From NCBI GenBank assembly GCA_031551755.1, contig JAVBNE010000011.1, forward strand, positions 1 to 64,000: a stretch of 64,000 bases of DNA. The letters are read 5' to 3'. Shown here piece after piece: positions 47,416 through 56,288 of this stretch. The number at the start of each line of letters is the position of its first letter. The first letter of the stretch is position 1. The notes below the pieces were generated by a model. The model saw only the letters and a list, made by a program, of their open reading frames with translations, searched no databases and was not told where the DNA came from. The DNA is from JAVBMU01 sp031551755 (lineage in GTDB: Bacteria; Actinomycetota; Actinomycetes; Actinomycetales; Cellulomonadaceae). The position numbers and the translations under genes are program-made.

Positions 47416-48230
47416 CACAAAACCCTTCCTCGGTGAGCGTCATAGGTGGCTTGATCGGACACATCGGTGTCCTGCCCCGCGGTGGTCGCGGACCCGGCCC
47501 AGGTTCTGGGAAGCTCCCCCGCGGCGGGGTTGACGTGGTTCACGATCTCTTGAAGCACACGGCGTACGGAGGGCTCTCCCACCCACAGGTGTTTGGCGCC
47601 CTCAACCCCGATGACCTCGGCGGAGCGCACTCGTGCAAATCGTTCGCGCGCCTGGGCAGGTCGCAGATAGTCGTCGAATTCGGGAACGAGAACGACCAGG
47701 GGCTTACCGGACTCGTCCCAACGGTCCAGATCTGCGTCGGTGGCCCGCGCGAGCGGGGGTGAGAGCAGGATCGCGCCCTCGACTGCCGGGTCTATGCCAT
47801 GCATGAGCGCCAGCTCCGTGCCGAAGGACCACCCGACCAGCCTCAGCCGCGGCAGGTCGTGGAACTCTGCGAACTCGATCGCGGCCGCTACATCGAATTT
47901 CTCGGCGATACCGGCATCGAAGGCCCCCTGGCTGGTGCCGCGCGGTGAGCTCGTGCCCCGGGTGTTGAACCGCAGGACGGCGAGATCGGCCAGCGCGGGC
48001 AACCGCCATGCCGCCTTTCGCAGCACATGTGAGTCCATGTATCCGCCGTGGGTCGGCAGTGGATGCAGGGTGACGAGTGTGGCGACCGGTGGCCGGTCGG
48101 CTGGTAGCGCCAACTCGCCGACGAGTGTCAGCCCATCCGCGGTGTGCAACTCAATGGGGCTGCGGTGCGCGGGGAGCACCGTCAGCGATCGGATGGTTGT
48201 CTCTGCGGGCGACTGCTCAGAGCTGTTCAT
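47415..48230 (-). CDS. Alpha/beta hydrolase (COG2945-like)
   Basis: A 271-residue alpha/beta hydrolase. It shows VATLVTLHPLPTHGGYMDSH near the oxyanion strand, VLRFNTRGTSSPRGTSQGAFD (a loop typical of COG2945-type proteins), nucleophile Ser in VGWSFGTELAL, acid in VPEFDDYLRP and His in GAKHLWVG. The substrate is unknown. The start at ATG 48230 lies seven bases after TACGCT (48238-48243, minus strand), so it is probably leaderless; a longer in-frame start has no support. It is the upstream member of a two-hydrolase operon. Confidence 0.84.
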   Translation of the reverse strand: MNSSEQSPAETTIRSLTVLPAHRSPIELHTADGLTLVGELALPADRPPVATLVTLHPLPTHGGYMDSHVLRKAAWRLPALADLAVLRFNTRGTSSPRGTSQGAFDAGIAEKFDVAAAIEFAEFHDLPRLRLVGWSFGTELALMHGIDPAVEGAILLSPPLARATDADLDRWDESGKPLVVLVPEFDDYLRPAQARERFARVRSAEVIGVEGAKHLWVGEPSVRRVLQEIVNHVNPAAGELPRTWAGSATTAGQDTDVSDQATYDAHRGRVL

Positions 48231-48237
48231 CAATCCG

Positions 48238-48243
48238 AGCGTA
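48238..48243 (-). promoter_or_regulatory. -10 box, leaderless promoter of the two-hydrolase operon
   Basis: TACGCT on the minus strand, seven bases before the ATG at 48230; no ribosome-binding site present. Confidence 0.42.
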
Positions 48244-48259
48244 CCGGGGCAGGGCGTTC

Positions 48260-48571
48260 CTATCGGGGCCGACGACGCCCGCGGGCCGCCCAGCAGGCCG
48301 AGTGCCAATGACGGCGGTCGTCAAGCCCCGTGCCGAGCAACGTCTGACGGGGCCAGGCCACCACGTGGCCGACACCGGGTGGGATCTCTTGGCTGCATCC
48401 CGGGCAGCGGTAGGCCTTCGCTCCCCCACGGACGCTTCGCACAGTCCATTCACCATCGGCGGCGTCTTCGTGCCGCACGCCCCCGAGCGCGCGATCCAGG
48501 TCGAGGGGTGAAGACGGCTCGCCCCAAGGGCGGCGGCGAGGTCGGCGGGAGGGCATACCCCCATTCTCCAT
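48260..48571 (-). CDS. Small zinc-ribbon protein (actinobacterial ATP/GTP-binding protein annotation)
   Basis: A 103-residue basic protein. Arg-rich N-terminus (SRRPRRRPW), then ADGEWTVRSVRGGAKAYRCPGCSQEIPPG, HVVAWPRQ and DDRRHWHSACW. The CPGC pair with the later His and Cys suggests a zinc-binding fold. Very similar small proteins occur across actinobacteria under the vague name ATP/GTP-binding protein; I know no experimental function. The start is uncertain: ATG 48571 or an in-frame ATG at 48556. It is divergent from the FKBP gene. Confidence 0.75.
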   Translation of the reverse strand: MENGGMPSRRPRRRPWGEPSSPLDLDRALGGVRHEDAADGEWTVRSVRGGAKAYRCPGCSQEIPPGVGHVVAWPRQTLLGTGLDDRRHWHSACWAARGRRRPR

Positions 48572-48692
48572 GTGCTCTGCACCGCGTTCCCAGCTCGCCT
48601 TCAGCCGGGACCATTACAGTGGGGTGGAAACCCGTTGCGTGTCCGGCTCTGTGAAGCGGCTCGCGCCGCCCTTTCGACTCGAAGGAAACTCC

Positions 48693-49655
48693 GTGAAGCA
48701 CCGCACCGCGAGCGCCTTGGCTGCGCTTACCCTCGGCGCCGCCCTCGTCCTCTCCGGCTGTGGCTCCAGCGACGAGACGTCCTACAAAGCCAACACCTGC
48801 GGACTCGACAAAGAGACGGTCGGCGCAACGCCGAGCGCCAAGGACCTGGCCGCTATCGACGCCATCACCGTCACCGGCGACCCCGGCAAAGAGCCGAAGG
48901 TCACGTTCGACGCCCCGCTGACGGTCACCGCGCCGGTCTGCCGCACCATCACTTCCGGCGAGGGAGATAAGCTCAAGACTGGTGAGCGGGTCACCATGAA
49001 CTACGCCGTCTACAGCGGCGCGGATGCCTCCGAGCAAACCTCAACGTGGAAGACCGAGGCGCCCGAGAGCTTCACTCTCGGAGCTGCCGGCTACGACCTG
49101 CTGGCCAAACCCCTGACGGGCATGAAGGTCGGGACGCGAATGATCGTCGCCTCGCCGCAGCAGGACGGCACCACGTACATCAACATCCTGGAAGTCACCG
49201 ATGCTTCCACCGTGCCGTCGCGGGCCAAGGGCACCGCGGTCACCCCGGCGTCGGGCCTGCCCACGGTCAAACTTGATGAGAAGGGCAAGCCGAGCCTGAC
49301 CGTCCCCAAGGGCTTTACCGCATCGAAGACCCTCGTGGTTCAGCCGCTCATCAAGGGTGACGGCCCTGAGGTGGAATCCGGCCAGACCGTGACCGTGAAA
49401 TATGCGGGCTGGAAGGTCGACGGCACCCAGTTCGAGTCGTCGTGGGATGCCGACGAAGGCTTTGACACCTTCGACGTGCAGCCGATCGGGGCCGGCAAGG
49501 TCATCAAGGGCTGGGACGAAGGGCTGGTCGGCCAGACCGTCGGAAGCCAGATCATGCTGATCGTCCCGCCATCGCTGGCATACGGCGACTCCAAGGGCCA
49601 TGAACTGCAGAAGGAAACGCTGATCTTCGTGGTCGACATCCTCGCAGCCAGCTAG
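48693..49655 (+). CDS. FKBP-type peptidyl-prolyl isomerase lipoprotein (two FKBP-like domains)
   Basis: A 320-residue exported lipoprotein with signal peptide VKHRTASALAALTLG and lipobox LVLSGC (Cys23). Two FKBP-like domains follow. The first (about 70-185) is degenerate; the second (about 225-318) keeps the core: GQTVTVKYAGWKVDGTQFES, VIKGWDEGLVGQTVGS and LIVPPSLAYGD. It would assist folding of exported proteins on the outer face of the membrane. GTG 48693 has GAAGGA 7 nt upstream. A strong hairpin terminator follows 14 bp after the stop. Confidence 0.92.
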   Translation: MKHRTASALAALTLGAALVLSGCGSSDETSYKANTCGLDKETVGATPSAKDLAAIDAITVTGDPGKEPKVTFDAPLTVTAPVCRTITSGEGDKLKTGERVTMNYAVYSGADASEQTSTWKTEAPESFTLGAAGYDLLAKPLTGMKVGTRMIVASPQQDGTTYINILEVTDASTVPSRAKGTAVTPASGLPTVKLDEKGKPSLTVPKGFTASKTLVVQPLIKGDGPEVESGQTVTVKYAGWKVDGTQFESSWDADEGFDTFDVQPIGAGKVIKGWDEGLVGQTVGSQIMLIVPPSLAYGDSKGHELQKETLIFVVDILAAS

Positions 49656-49669
49656 ACCCTGAACGCCCA

Positions 49670-49702
49670 GAAGGGCTGCACCCCGGTGGGGTGCAGCCCT
49701 TC
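49670..49702 (+). terminator. Hairpin terminator after the FKBP gene
   Basis: Perfect 15-bp inverted repeat: arm 49670-49684 (GAAGGGCTGCACCCC), 3-nt loop, arm 49688-49702. There is no U-run afterwards, as often in this phylum. Confidence 0.8.
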
Positions 49703-49863
49703 GTCATATCGGGACCGGACCGTCGCGCATTCCGACGCTCCCCAACGCCCGTGCGACCGTTCGAGTCGGCAAGACCCCTACGGTGCCCGGTTGGGTTGCT
49801 CGGGTGGCCTGCTTGTCGCACGTGCCGGGAATCGGCGCGGGCCTCGGGGTGTTGCCACCTTCC

Positions 49864-50610
49864 GTGAACGAGACCCTGACGGTGGATATCTGGTCCGATG
49901 TCGCGTGCCCGTGGTGCTACATCGGCAAGCGACGGTTCGAGACCGCGTTGGAACGACTCGGCGACGACGCCCCGGACGTCCGCATCGTGTATCACTCGTT
50001 CGAGCTGTCGCCCGATACGCCCGTCGACTTCGAAGGGTCGGAGGCCGACTTTCTGGCCGAGCACAAGGGGCTGTCCCGCGAGCAGACGCTGGCAATGCTG
50101 GATCAGGTCACGACCGTGGCCGCCGCCGAAGGGCTGGCGTACGACTTCGAGGCGTTGCGGCACACCCGCACACTCAAAGCCCACGAGCTCCTGCACCATG
50201 CCAAGGCCACCGGAAAGCAGGTGGAACTCAAGGAGCGGCTCCTGCGTGCGTACTTCGTGGAGGGCCGCCACATCGGCCGGGTCGAGGAGTTGGCGGGCCT
50301 CGCCGCAGAGGTCGGGCTGGATCGGGACGAGGCCATCGCGGTACTTGCGGCGGGCACGCACGCTGCCGACGTTGAGGCCGACATCGCTCAGGCTCGGGCG
50401 CTCGGCATCAACGGCGTCCCGTTCTTCGTCTTCAACGGCCGCTATGGGGTGTCCGGCGCACAGGATCCGGACGTCTTCATCCAGGTGCTGCGCCGGGTCG
50501 AGGCGGAGGCCGCCGCGGCGGGGGTTGTGTCAGATGTCACCACGGCGGCCGTGACCGGGCCGGCGGCCTGCTCGGACGACGGGTGCGCGGTGACGGTGTC
50601 GGGCGGGTAG
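49864..50610 (+). CDS. DsbA family oxidoreductase (FrnE-like)
   Basis: A 248-residue thioredoxin-fold protein of the DsbA/FrnE group. The active site CPWC at 15-18 follows VDIWSDVA; there is a helical insertion and then the cis-Pro region INGVPFFVFNGRYGVSGAQD. It has no signal peptide, so it acts in the cytoplasm, probably as a disulfide isomerase/oxidoreductase. A short C-terminal tail with two further cysteines (ACSDDGCAV) is present. GTG 49864 is chosen from homology; no strong ribosome site is visible. TACGGT at 49779-49784 may be a -10. Confidence 0.9.
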   Translation: MNETLTVDIWSDVACPWCYIGKRRFETALERLGDDAPDVRIVYHSFELSPDTPVDFEGSEADFLAEHKGLSREQTLAMLDQVTTVAAAEGLAYDFEALRHTRTLKAHELLHHAKATGKQVELKERLLRAYFVEGRHIGRVEELAGLAAEVGLDRDEAIAVLAAGTHAADVEADIAQARALGINGVPFFVFNGRYGVSGAQDPDVFIQVLRRVEAEAAAAGVVSDVTTAAVTGPAACSDDGCAVTVSGG

Positions 50611-50630
50611 GGGGTCTCACTCCGGCAACG

Positions 50631-50649
50631 GGGTGCGGCGCCCGCACCC
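50631..50649 (+). terminator. Short GC hairpin after the FrnE-like gene
   Basis: Arms 50631-50638 (GGGTGCGG) and 50642-50649, 8 bp perfect, 3-nt loop, 20 bp after the stop. The rest of the gap to 50864 shows no gene, only the GGAGG site of the next gene. Confidence 0.45.
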
Positions 50650-50864
50650 GGTCGGTAGAGGTCTACCTATGGAACCGACCCCGTGTTGAGCGACATCCTG
50701 GATGGAGACCACCCGGGCCACTCTGAGCACTTCCGGAAATCCGCCCTAGGCCGCGTCACGCCGAATCTTGGGCGCACCCTCGGCGCCGACCTCGGGCCTT
50801 GTCAGACGCGGTGGATAGACTCTGAGCCCGAAGACCCTGGATACCTAGGACTGAGGAGGTAGTC

Positions 50865-52025
50865 GTGGCTGCGCTGTATGTCGATGTCGAACCTGACCTC
50901 CTCCGTTGGGCTGTCGCCCGTGCTGGCTGGGACGAGGAGACGACTGATCGTCGTGCACCGAAGCTCGACGGATGGCTAGATCAGGAAACACGCCCAACCC
51001 TTAAACAGCTCGAAAAGTTCGCGAACGATACGCACACGCCCTTGGGACTCATGTTCCTGGAGGAACCGCCGGTCGAGACGGTACCGATTCCGGACATGCG
51101 CACGTTGCAGAACACGCAGATCGCCCAGCCCTCTGCCGATCTCCTCGACACGATTTACCTCTGCCAGGAGCACCAGGACTGGTATCGGGGCTACGCCCAC
51201 ACACAGGAGTTCGATCCGATCGGATTCATCGGCACTGCGACGCTGGATGACCGACCAGAGACTGTCGCAGATCGCCTCCGAGCCGACCTGGACTTCGGAC
51301 CGTCCAACCGCAGCAAGTTGGCGACATGGGAAGAAGCCTTCCGCCAGCTGATCGACCGGATTGAGAACATCGGGGTGCTCGTCAAGGTCAATGGCGTCGT
51401 CGGCGCCAACCCCCATCGCAAGCTGCGCCCGGACGAGTTCAGGGGGTTCGCTCTCTCCGATGAGCTGGCGCCGCTGATCTTCGTCAACGGCGCCGACACC
51501 AAAGCCGCGCAGATCTTCACGATCATTCACGAACTTGCTCACCTTTACTTGGGCGAGAGCGCCCTCTCGGATGCGACGATGGGTGCGATCAGCACCTCTG
51601 CACACGAGATCTGGTGCAACAAGGTCGCCGCCGAGGTTTTGGTTCCACAGGCTCTGTTGAGAAGCGAGTACTCGGGGAACATCTCGCCTGACGAGTTAGA
51701 CCGCCTGGCTCGCCGCTATAAGGTGAGCACACTAGTCGTGCTGAAGAGCATCTATGAAGCAAGTCTACTCAGCTGGGAAGCTTACCAGGACGAGTACGAC
51801 GCTGAATACCACCGCGTGATGGATCTGCTCAATGAACGACGGGCTGACGGCTCCCGCGGAAACTACTACAACACACAGCCAATCCGCCTCGGTCGCCAGT
51901 TCGCCCAGGCCGTATTGACCAGCACGTTCGAAGGTCACACCACATACCGCGATGCTTACCAGCTACTCGGAGCCAAGAAGCATGAAACCCTCATGCGGCT
52001 CGCCGAGCACCTGGGGGTGGCCTAA
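50865..52025 (+). CDS. ImmA/IrrE family metallo-endopeptidase
   Basis: A 386-residue protein with an N-terminal HTH-like segment (about 10-60: DLLRWAVARAGWDEETTDRR through LKQLEKFANDTHTPLGLMFL, as in XRE-ImmA fusions). The C-terminal zinc-peptidase domain carries HELAH at 222-226 (IIHELAHLYLGE) and downstream NKVAAEVLVP. Such proteins cleave repressors or act as the antitoxin-type partner of a toxin gene. GTG 50865 has GGAGG upstream. Its stop overlaps the start of the DUF4411 gene (TAATG). The codon use is visibly less GC-rich than neighbouring genes, suggesting acquisition. Confidence 0.9.
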   Translation: MAALYVDVEPDLLRWAVARAGWDEETTDRRAPKLDGWLDQETRPTLKQLEKFANDTHTPLGLMFLEEPPVETVPIPDMRTLQNTQIAQPSADLLDTIYLCQEHQDWYRGYAHTQEFDPIGFIGTATLDDRPETVADRLRADLDFGPSNRSKLATWEEAFRQLIDRIENIGVLVKVNGVVGANPHRKLRPDEFRGFALSDELAPLIFVNGADTKAAQIFTIIHELAHLYLGESALSDATMGAISTSAHEIWCNKVAAEVLVPQALLRSEYSGNISPDELDRLARRYKVSTLVVLKSIYEASLLSWEAYQDEYDAEYHRVMDLLNERRADGSRGNYYNTQPIRLGRQFAQAVLTSTFEGHTTYRDAYQLLGAKKHETLMRLAEHLGVA

Positions 52026-52516
52026 TGTACCTTATTGATGCCAATGTGCTGATCGAGGCAAAGAACCGCTACTACGCCTTTGACATCGTCCCCGGATTTT
52101 GGAGCTGGCTGGATCACGCGCACGCGAACTCCTTGGCTTGCTCGATCGACTCAGTGAGGCAGGAGCTCCTCGCCGGGGCCGACGAACTTGCCGACTGGGC
52201 AAATGCCCACCCTGGCTTCTTCCGGTCTCTGGACCATTCGACGACCGCCCAGTTTCGCGATCTGAGCACATGGGCAAACAGCGGTCAGTACACTCCGGCG
52301 GCGCTCAATGCGTTTGCGAGCAACGCAGCTGACTATCAACTCGTCGCTCATGCCCGTGCGCACGGTCACACTCTGGTCACACACGAACGACCTCAGCCGA
52401 AAGCGAAGAAGCGGGTGCTGATCCCGGACGCGTGCCTCGCGATGGGTGTCGAGTTCGCCGACACGTTCACCATGCTGCGAAGGACTCGTGTTCGCCTGGA
52501 GCTTGTAACGCCGTAA
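52025..52516 (+). CDS. DUF4411 (PIN-like) protein, putative toxin
   Basis: A 163-residue protein of the DUF4411 family, related to PIN-domain nucleases. The first acid is in YLIDANVLIEAKNRYYAFD, followed by Glu in SVRQELLAG and a late Asp/Glu cluster in DYQLVAHARAHGHTLVTHE and IPDACLAMGVEF. The start overlaps the stop of the ImmA-type gene. This pairing of an XRE/ImmA protein with DUF4411 is known from many bacteria as a putative toxin-antitoxin module; the RNase activity is inferred. It is the last gene of the small low-GC pair. Confidence 0.86.
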   Translation: MYLIDANVLIEAKNRYYAFDIVPGFWSWLDHAHANSLACSIDSVRQELLAGADELADWANAHPGFFRSLDHSTTAQFRDLSTWANSGQYTPAALNAFASNAADYQLVAHARAHGHTLVTHERPQPKAKKRVLIPDACLAMGVEFADTFTMLRRTRVRLELVTP

Positions 52517-52569
52517 CTCTCGGGGAGACAGCAGCTTCCGCTACGCCACCTCTTCGGCGTAGAGCGCGA

Positions 52570-52610
52570 AAAAGGGTCCGAACCCGCGATAGTACGCAGA
52601 TTCGGACCTT
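52570..52610 (-). terminator. Terminator of nrdF (and of the DUF4411 gene from the other side)
   Basis: Inverted repeat GGTCCGAA (52575-52582) with 52601-52608, 18-nt loop. Read on the minus strand it is followed by CTTTTT, a good intrinsic terminator for nrdF, whose stop lies at 52666. The same hairpin may stop plus-strand transcripts. Confidence 0.68.
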
Positions 52611-52665
52611 TGACCAGCTGTTCAGCCGGGACTCTTTGGATCCTGCGACTACATGCAGGACCTGG

Positions 52666-53649
52666 TCAGAAGTCCCAGTCCTCGTCCTCGGTATTGACCG
52701 CCTTGCCGATGACGTAGGAGGAACCCGAGCCGGAGAAGAAGTCGTGGTTCTCGTCGGCGTTTGGGGACAGCGCCGAGAGGATCGCGGGGTTCACATCTGT
52801 CTCGTCCTGCGGGAAGAGGACTTCGTAGCCGAGGTTCATGAGGGCCTTGTTGGCGTTGTACCGCAGGAACTTCTTGACGTCCTCAGTCAACCCGACGCCG
52901 TCGTAAAGGTCCTCGGTGTACAGCACCTCGTTCTCGTAGAGCTCGAAAAGTAGCTCGAAAGTGGAGGACTTGATCTCGTCGCGTTCCGCCGCGGAGAGCT
53001 TCTCCAGGCCCTTCTGGAACTTGTAGCCGATGTAGTACCCGTGCACCGCCTCGTCGCGGATGATCAGGCGGATCAGGTCAGCGGTGTTGGTGAGCTTCGC
53101 CCGGCTGGACCAGTACATGGGCAGGTAGAAGCCGGAATAGAACAAGAACGACTCAAGCAGGGTGCTGGCGACCTTGCGCTTGAGTGGCGAGTCGCCCCGG
53201 TAGTAGCCCAGAACGATCTCGGCCTTGCGCTGCAGGGCCGGGTTCTCCTCCGACCACCGGAAGGCGTCGTCGATCTCCTGCGTCGAGATCAGTGTGGAGA
53301 AGATCGATGAGTAGCTCTTGGCATGCACCGACTCCATGAACGCGATATTGGTGTACACCGCCTCCTCATGCGGCGTCAGCGCATCTGGGATCAGGCTGAC
53401 CGCTCCCACAGTGCCCTGGATCGTGTCCAACAGGGTCAATCCGGTGAACACCCGCGTAGTAAGCACCTGCTCCTCGGGCGTCAGCGTGTGCCACGACTGG
53501 ATGTCGTTGGATACGGGGACCTTCTCCGGCAGCCAGAAGTTCCCGGTGAGCCGATCCCAGACCTCGAGGTCCTTATCGTCGTCGAGCCGGTTCCAGTTGA
53601 TCGCGGTGACGCGATCAATCAGCTTGATCTTGCCGGAGGGTGTCATCAT
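52666..53649 (-). CDS. nrdF: Class Ib ribonucleotide reductase beta subunit
   Basis: A 327-residue radical-generating subunit of class Ib RNR. Diiron/dimanganese ligands are visible in TNIAFMESVHAKSYS (Glu, His) and IIRDEAVHGYYIG (Glu, His), and the C-terminal tail ends NTEDEDWDF, which docks on NrdE. With NrdE it makes dNDPs. Two adjacent ATGs precede the protein, with AGGAA just upstream. Unusually, nrdF is separated from nrdE by 413 bp that contain a 17-bp inverted repeat and no recognisable gene, and nrdI is not found here. Confidence 0.96.
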   Translation of the reverse strand: MMTPSGKIKLIDRVTAINWNRLDDDKDLEVWDRLTGNFWLPEKVPVSNDIQSWHTLTPEEQVLTTRVFTGLTLLDTIQGTVGAVSLIPDALTPHEEAVYTNIAFMESVHAKSYSSIFSTLISTQEIDDAFRWSEENPALQRKAEIVLGYYRGDSPLKRKVASTLLESFLFYSGFYLPMYWSSRAKLTNTADLIRLIIRDEAVHGYYIGYKFQKGLEKLSAAERDEIKSSTFELLFELYENEVLYTEDLYDGVGLTEDVKKFLRYNANKALMNLGYEVLFPQDETDVNPAILSALSPNADENHDFFSGSGSSYVIGKAVNTEDEDWDF

Positions 53650-54062
53650 TCCTACTTCCCACTAGCCCCCGGAACACCGGGAGACGTCCTCGAACGGTAC
53701 CGCAACACGATCGAACAGCAACGGGGCGCCGGATCAGCCCCGACCACAGCGGCCAAACGCCACCTCCACCAAACACGACGCCCGCCCGAACACCAATCCC
53801 GCCAGTCGAAAACCACCATGGACATGGCGACCCGAGGCGCTTGGGGCGGGTGCGCGCGAGCCGACCGATGCAACCACAGCCAGCGAACTGATCGACGACC
53901 AAATGCGAACCGTGGTTGTCGCAAGAGGCCGAACGCCTGAGGGGCGCGGGTCGTGGCGGGTCTGGCGGGAGGCCGTGAGGGACGAACGGCCGGATGGTAA
54001 GCCCGCGCCCCTCAGGCGGAAGGCCGACCGCACCCTCGCGACTCCCGCGCCCGAAGCACCGT
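53650..54062. other. 413-bp nrdE-nrdF gap without a recognisable gene
   Basis: Several short frames cross this gap, but none has a ribosome site, consistent length or recognisable family. In particular there is no flavodoxin-like NrdI. The half next to nrdE holds the 17-bp inverted repeat described separately. The half next to nrdF may contain an nrdF promoter, which I cannot place. Confidence 0.6.
53934..54018. repeat. 17-bp perfect inverted repeat downstream of nrdE
   Basis: CGCCTGAGGGGCGCGGG at 53934-53950 and its exact reverse complement at 54002-54018, separated by 51 bp. It begins 45 bp after the nrdE stop (minus strand). It could be an nrdE terminator, a processing site that sets different nrdE and nrdF levels, or a remnant of a small mobile repeat. 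No U-run follows on either strand. Confidence 0.75.
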
Positions 54063-56234
54063 TTACAACATGCAGCTCACGCACCCATCGACCTCGGTCC
54101 CCTCCAACGCCATCTGCCGCAACCGGATGTAATACAGCGTCTTGATGCCCTTGCGCCACGCGTAGATCTGCGCCCGGTTGACGTCCCGCGTGGTCACCGT
54201 GTCCTTGAAGAACAGGGTGAGGCTCAGCCCCTGGTCCACATGCTGGGTCGCGGCTGCGTAAGTGTCGATGATCTTCTCGTAGCCGATCTCGTACGCGTCC
54301 TGGTAGTAGTCCAGGTTGTCGTTGGTCAGATACGGCGCCGGGTAGTAGACGCGACCGATCTTGCCTTCCTTGCGGATCTCGATGCGGGCCGCAACGGGGT
54401 GGATCGAGGATGTCGAGTTGTTGATGTAGGAGATCGAACCGGTGGGCGGTACCGCCTGGAGGTTCTGGTTGTACAGCCCGTGTTCCATGACAGAGGCCTT
54501 GAGTTCACGCCAGTCGTCCTGCGTCGGCAGGTGCACGCCGGCGGTGGCGAAGAGTTCGCGAACCCGTTCGGTGGCCGGCTCCCAGAGCCGCTCCGTGTAC
54601 TTGTCGAAGTACGCGCCACTCGCATAGGTGGAGGCTTCGAATCCGTCGAAAGCGCGACCCCGCTCGATCGCCAACTTATTCGAGGCCGCAATCGCGTGGA
54701 AGGCGATCGTGTAGAAGTACATGTTGGTGAAGTCAATGCCCTCGTCGGAGCCGTAGTGGATCCGCTCGCGGGCAAGGTAGCCATGCAGGTTCATCTGGCC
54801 GAGACCGATGGCGTGGCCGGCCTCGTTCGCCCGCTTGATGGACGGCACGGACTCGATCGAGGTCTGATCGGAGACGGCGGTGAGCGCACGGATCGCGGTC
54901 TCCACCGTGTGCGCGAAGTCCGGGGAGTCCATCACCTTGGCGATATTCAGGGAGCCCAGATTGCAGGAGATATCCCGGCCGACGTGGTCGTAGGACAGAT
55001 CCTCGCGATACGTCGACGGCGTCGAGACCTGCAGGATCTCCGAGCACAGGTTGGAGTGGGTGATCCGTCCCGCGATCGGGTTGGCCCGGTTGACGGTGTC
55101 CTCGAACATCACATACGGGTAGCCGGATTCGAATTGCAGCTCGGCGATGGTCTGGAAAAAGTCACGGGCCTTGATCTTCGACTTGCGGATCCGCGCGTCG
55201 TCGACCATCTCGTGGTACTTCTCCGTCACAGAGATGTCCGCGAGCGGCTTGCCGTACACACGTTCGACGTCGTACGGCGAGAAGAGGTACATGTCCTCGT
55301 TCTTCTTCGCCAGCTCGAAGGTGATGTCGGGGATGACCACGCCCAGCGAGAGGGTCTTGATGCGGATCTTCTCGTCGGCGTTCTCTCGCTTGGTGTCGAG
55401 AAACCGCATGATGTCGGGGTGGTGGGCGTGCAGATACACGGCACCCGCACCCTGGCGCGCACCGAGCTGGTTGGCGTAGGAGAAGGAGTCCTCGAGCAGC
55501 TTCATCACCGGGATCACACCCGACGACTGGTTCTCGATGTGCTTGATCGGAGCACCGTGCTCGCGCAGGTTCGTCAGCAGCAGGGCGACCCCACCACCAC
55601 GCTTGGAGAGCTGCAAGGCACTGTTGATGCCCCGCGCGATCGACTCCATGTTGTCTTCGATGCGCAGCAGGAAGCAGGAGACAGGCTCCCCCCGCTGCGC
55701 CTTTCCCACGTTGAGGAACGTCGGTGTCGCCGGCTGGAAGCGGCCGGAGATGATCTCCTCGACATAGTCGCGAGCGCGCTGCTCGTCCCCGGCAGCGAGA
55801 CCCAGAGCGACCATGCACACCCGGTCCTCGAAGCGCTCCAGATACCGGGTGCCATCGAAGGTCTTGAGCGTGTACGACGTGTAGTACTTGAAGGCCCCGA
55901 GGAAGGTCTCGAAGCGGAACTTCTTCGAGTAGGCGAGCTTGAACAGCGACTTGATGAACGCCGGGTCGTAGGCGGCCAGCACCGCCGGGTCGTAGTACTT
56001 GTTCTCGACCAGGTACTCGAGCTTCTCCTCGAGGTCATGGAAGAAGACCGTGTTCTGGTTCACGTGTTGCAGGAAGTACTGCCGCGCGGCCTGCCGGTCC
56101 TTGTCGAACTGGATGCGTCCGTCCGGCCCGTAGAGATTGAGCATCGCGTTCAACGCGTGGTAGTCGAGAGCGGCATCCGCCTGGGTGCGCGCACCCACGC
56201 CGTCAGTGAGTGTGGTGACCACAGTTCTTCCCAT
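54063..56234 (-). CDS. nrdE: Class Ib ribonucleotide reductase alpha subunit
   Basis: A 723-residue catalytic subunit of class Ib RNR. Active-site cysteines are in GEPVSCFLLRIEDN (reducible pair member) and the thiyl-radical motif NLCSE (Cys397 with flanking Asn and Glu). The C-terminus ends DGCVSCML, the swinging thiol pair recharged by NrdH. The N-terminal YHALNAMLNLYG is typical of NrdE. The start is either ATG 56234 or an in-frame GTG four codons later. It lies 54 bp downstream of nrdH with no nrdI between. Confidence 0.97.
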   Translation of the reverse strand: MGRTVVTTLTDGVGARTQADAALDYHALNAMLNLYGPDGRIQFDKDRQAARQYFLQHVNQNTVFFHDLEEKLEYLVENKYYDPAVLAAYDPAFIKSLFKLAYSKKFRFETFLGAFKYYTSYTLKTFDGTRYLERFEDRVCMVALGLAAGDEQRARDYVEEIISGRFQPATPTFLNVGKAQRGEPVSCFLLRIEDNMESIARGINSALQLSKRGGGVALLLTNLREHGAPIKHIENQSSGVIPVMKLLEDSFSYANQLGARQGAGAVYLHAHHPDIMRFLDTKRENADEKIRIKTLSLGVVIPDITFELAKKNEDMYLFSPYDVERVYGKPLADISVTEKYHEMVDDARIRKSKIKARDFFQTIAELQFESGYPYVMFEDTVNRANPIAGRITHSNLCSEILQVSTPSTYREDLSYDHVGRDISCNLGSLNIAKVMDSPDFAHTVETAIRALTAVSDQTSIESVPSIKRANEAGHAIGLGQMNLHGYLARERIHYGSDEGIDFTNMYFYTIAFHAIAASNKLAIERGRAFDGFEASTYASGAYFDKYTERLWEPATERVRELFATAGVHLPTQDDWRELKASVMEHGLYNQNLQAVPPTGSISYINNSTSSIHPVAARIEIRKEGKIGRVYYPAPYLTNDNLDYYQDAYEIGYEKIIDTYAAATQHVDQGLSLTLFFKDTVTTRDVNRAQIYAWRKGIKTLYYIRLRQMALEGTEVDGCVSCML

Positions 56235-56288
56235 CCGGCGCGGAAACGGCCGCGCGTTCGTACTTCGAGATGCGAGAGATGCCTAGAT

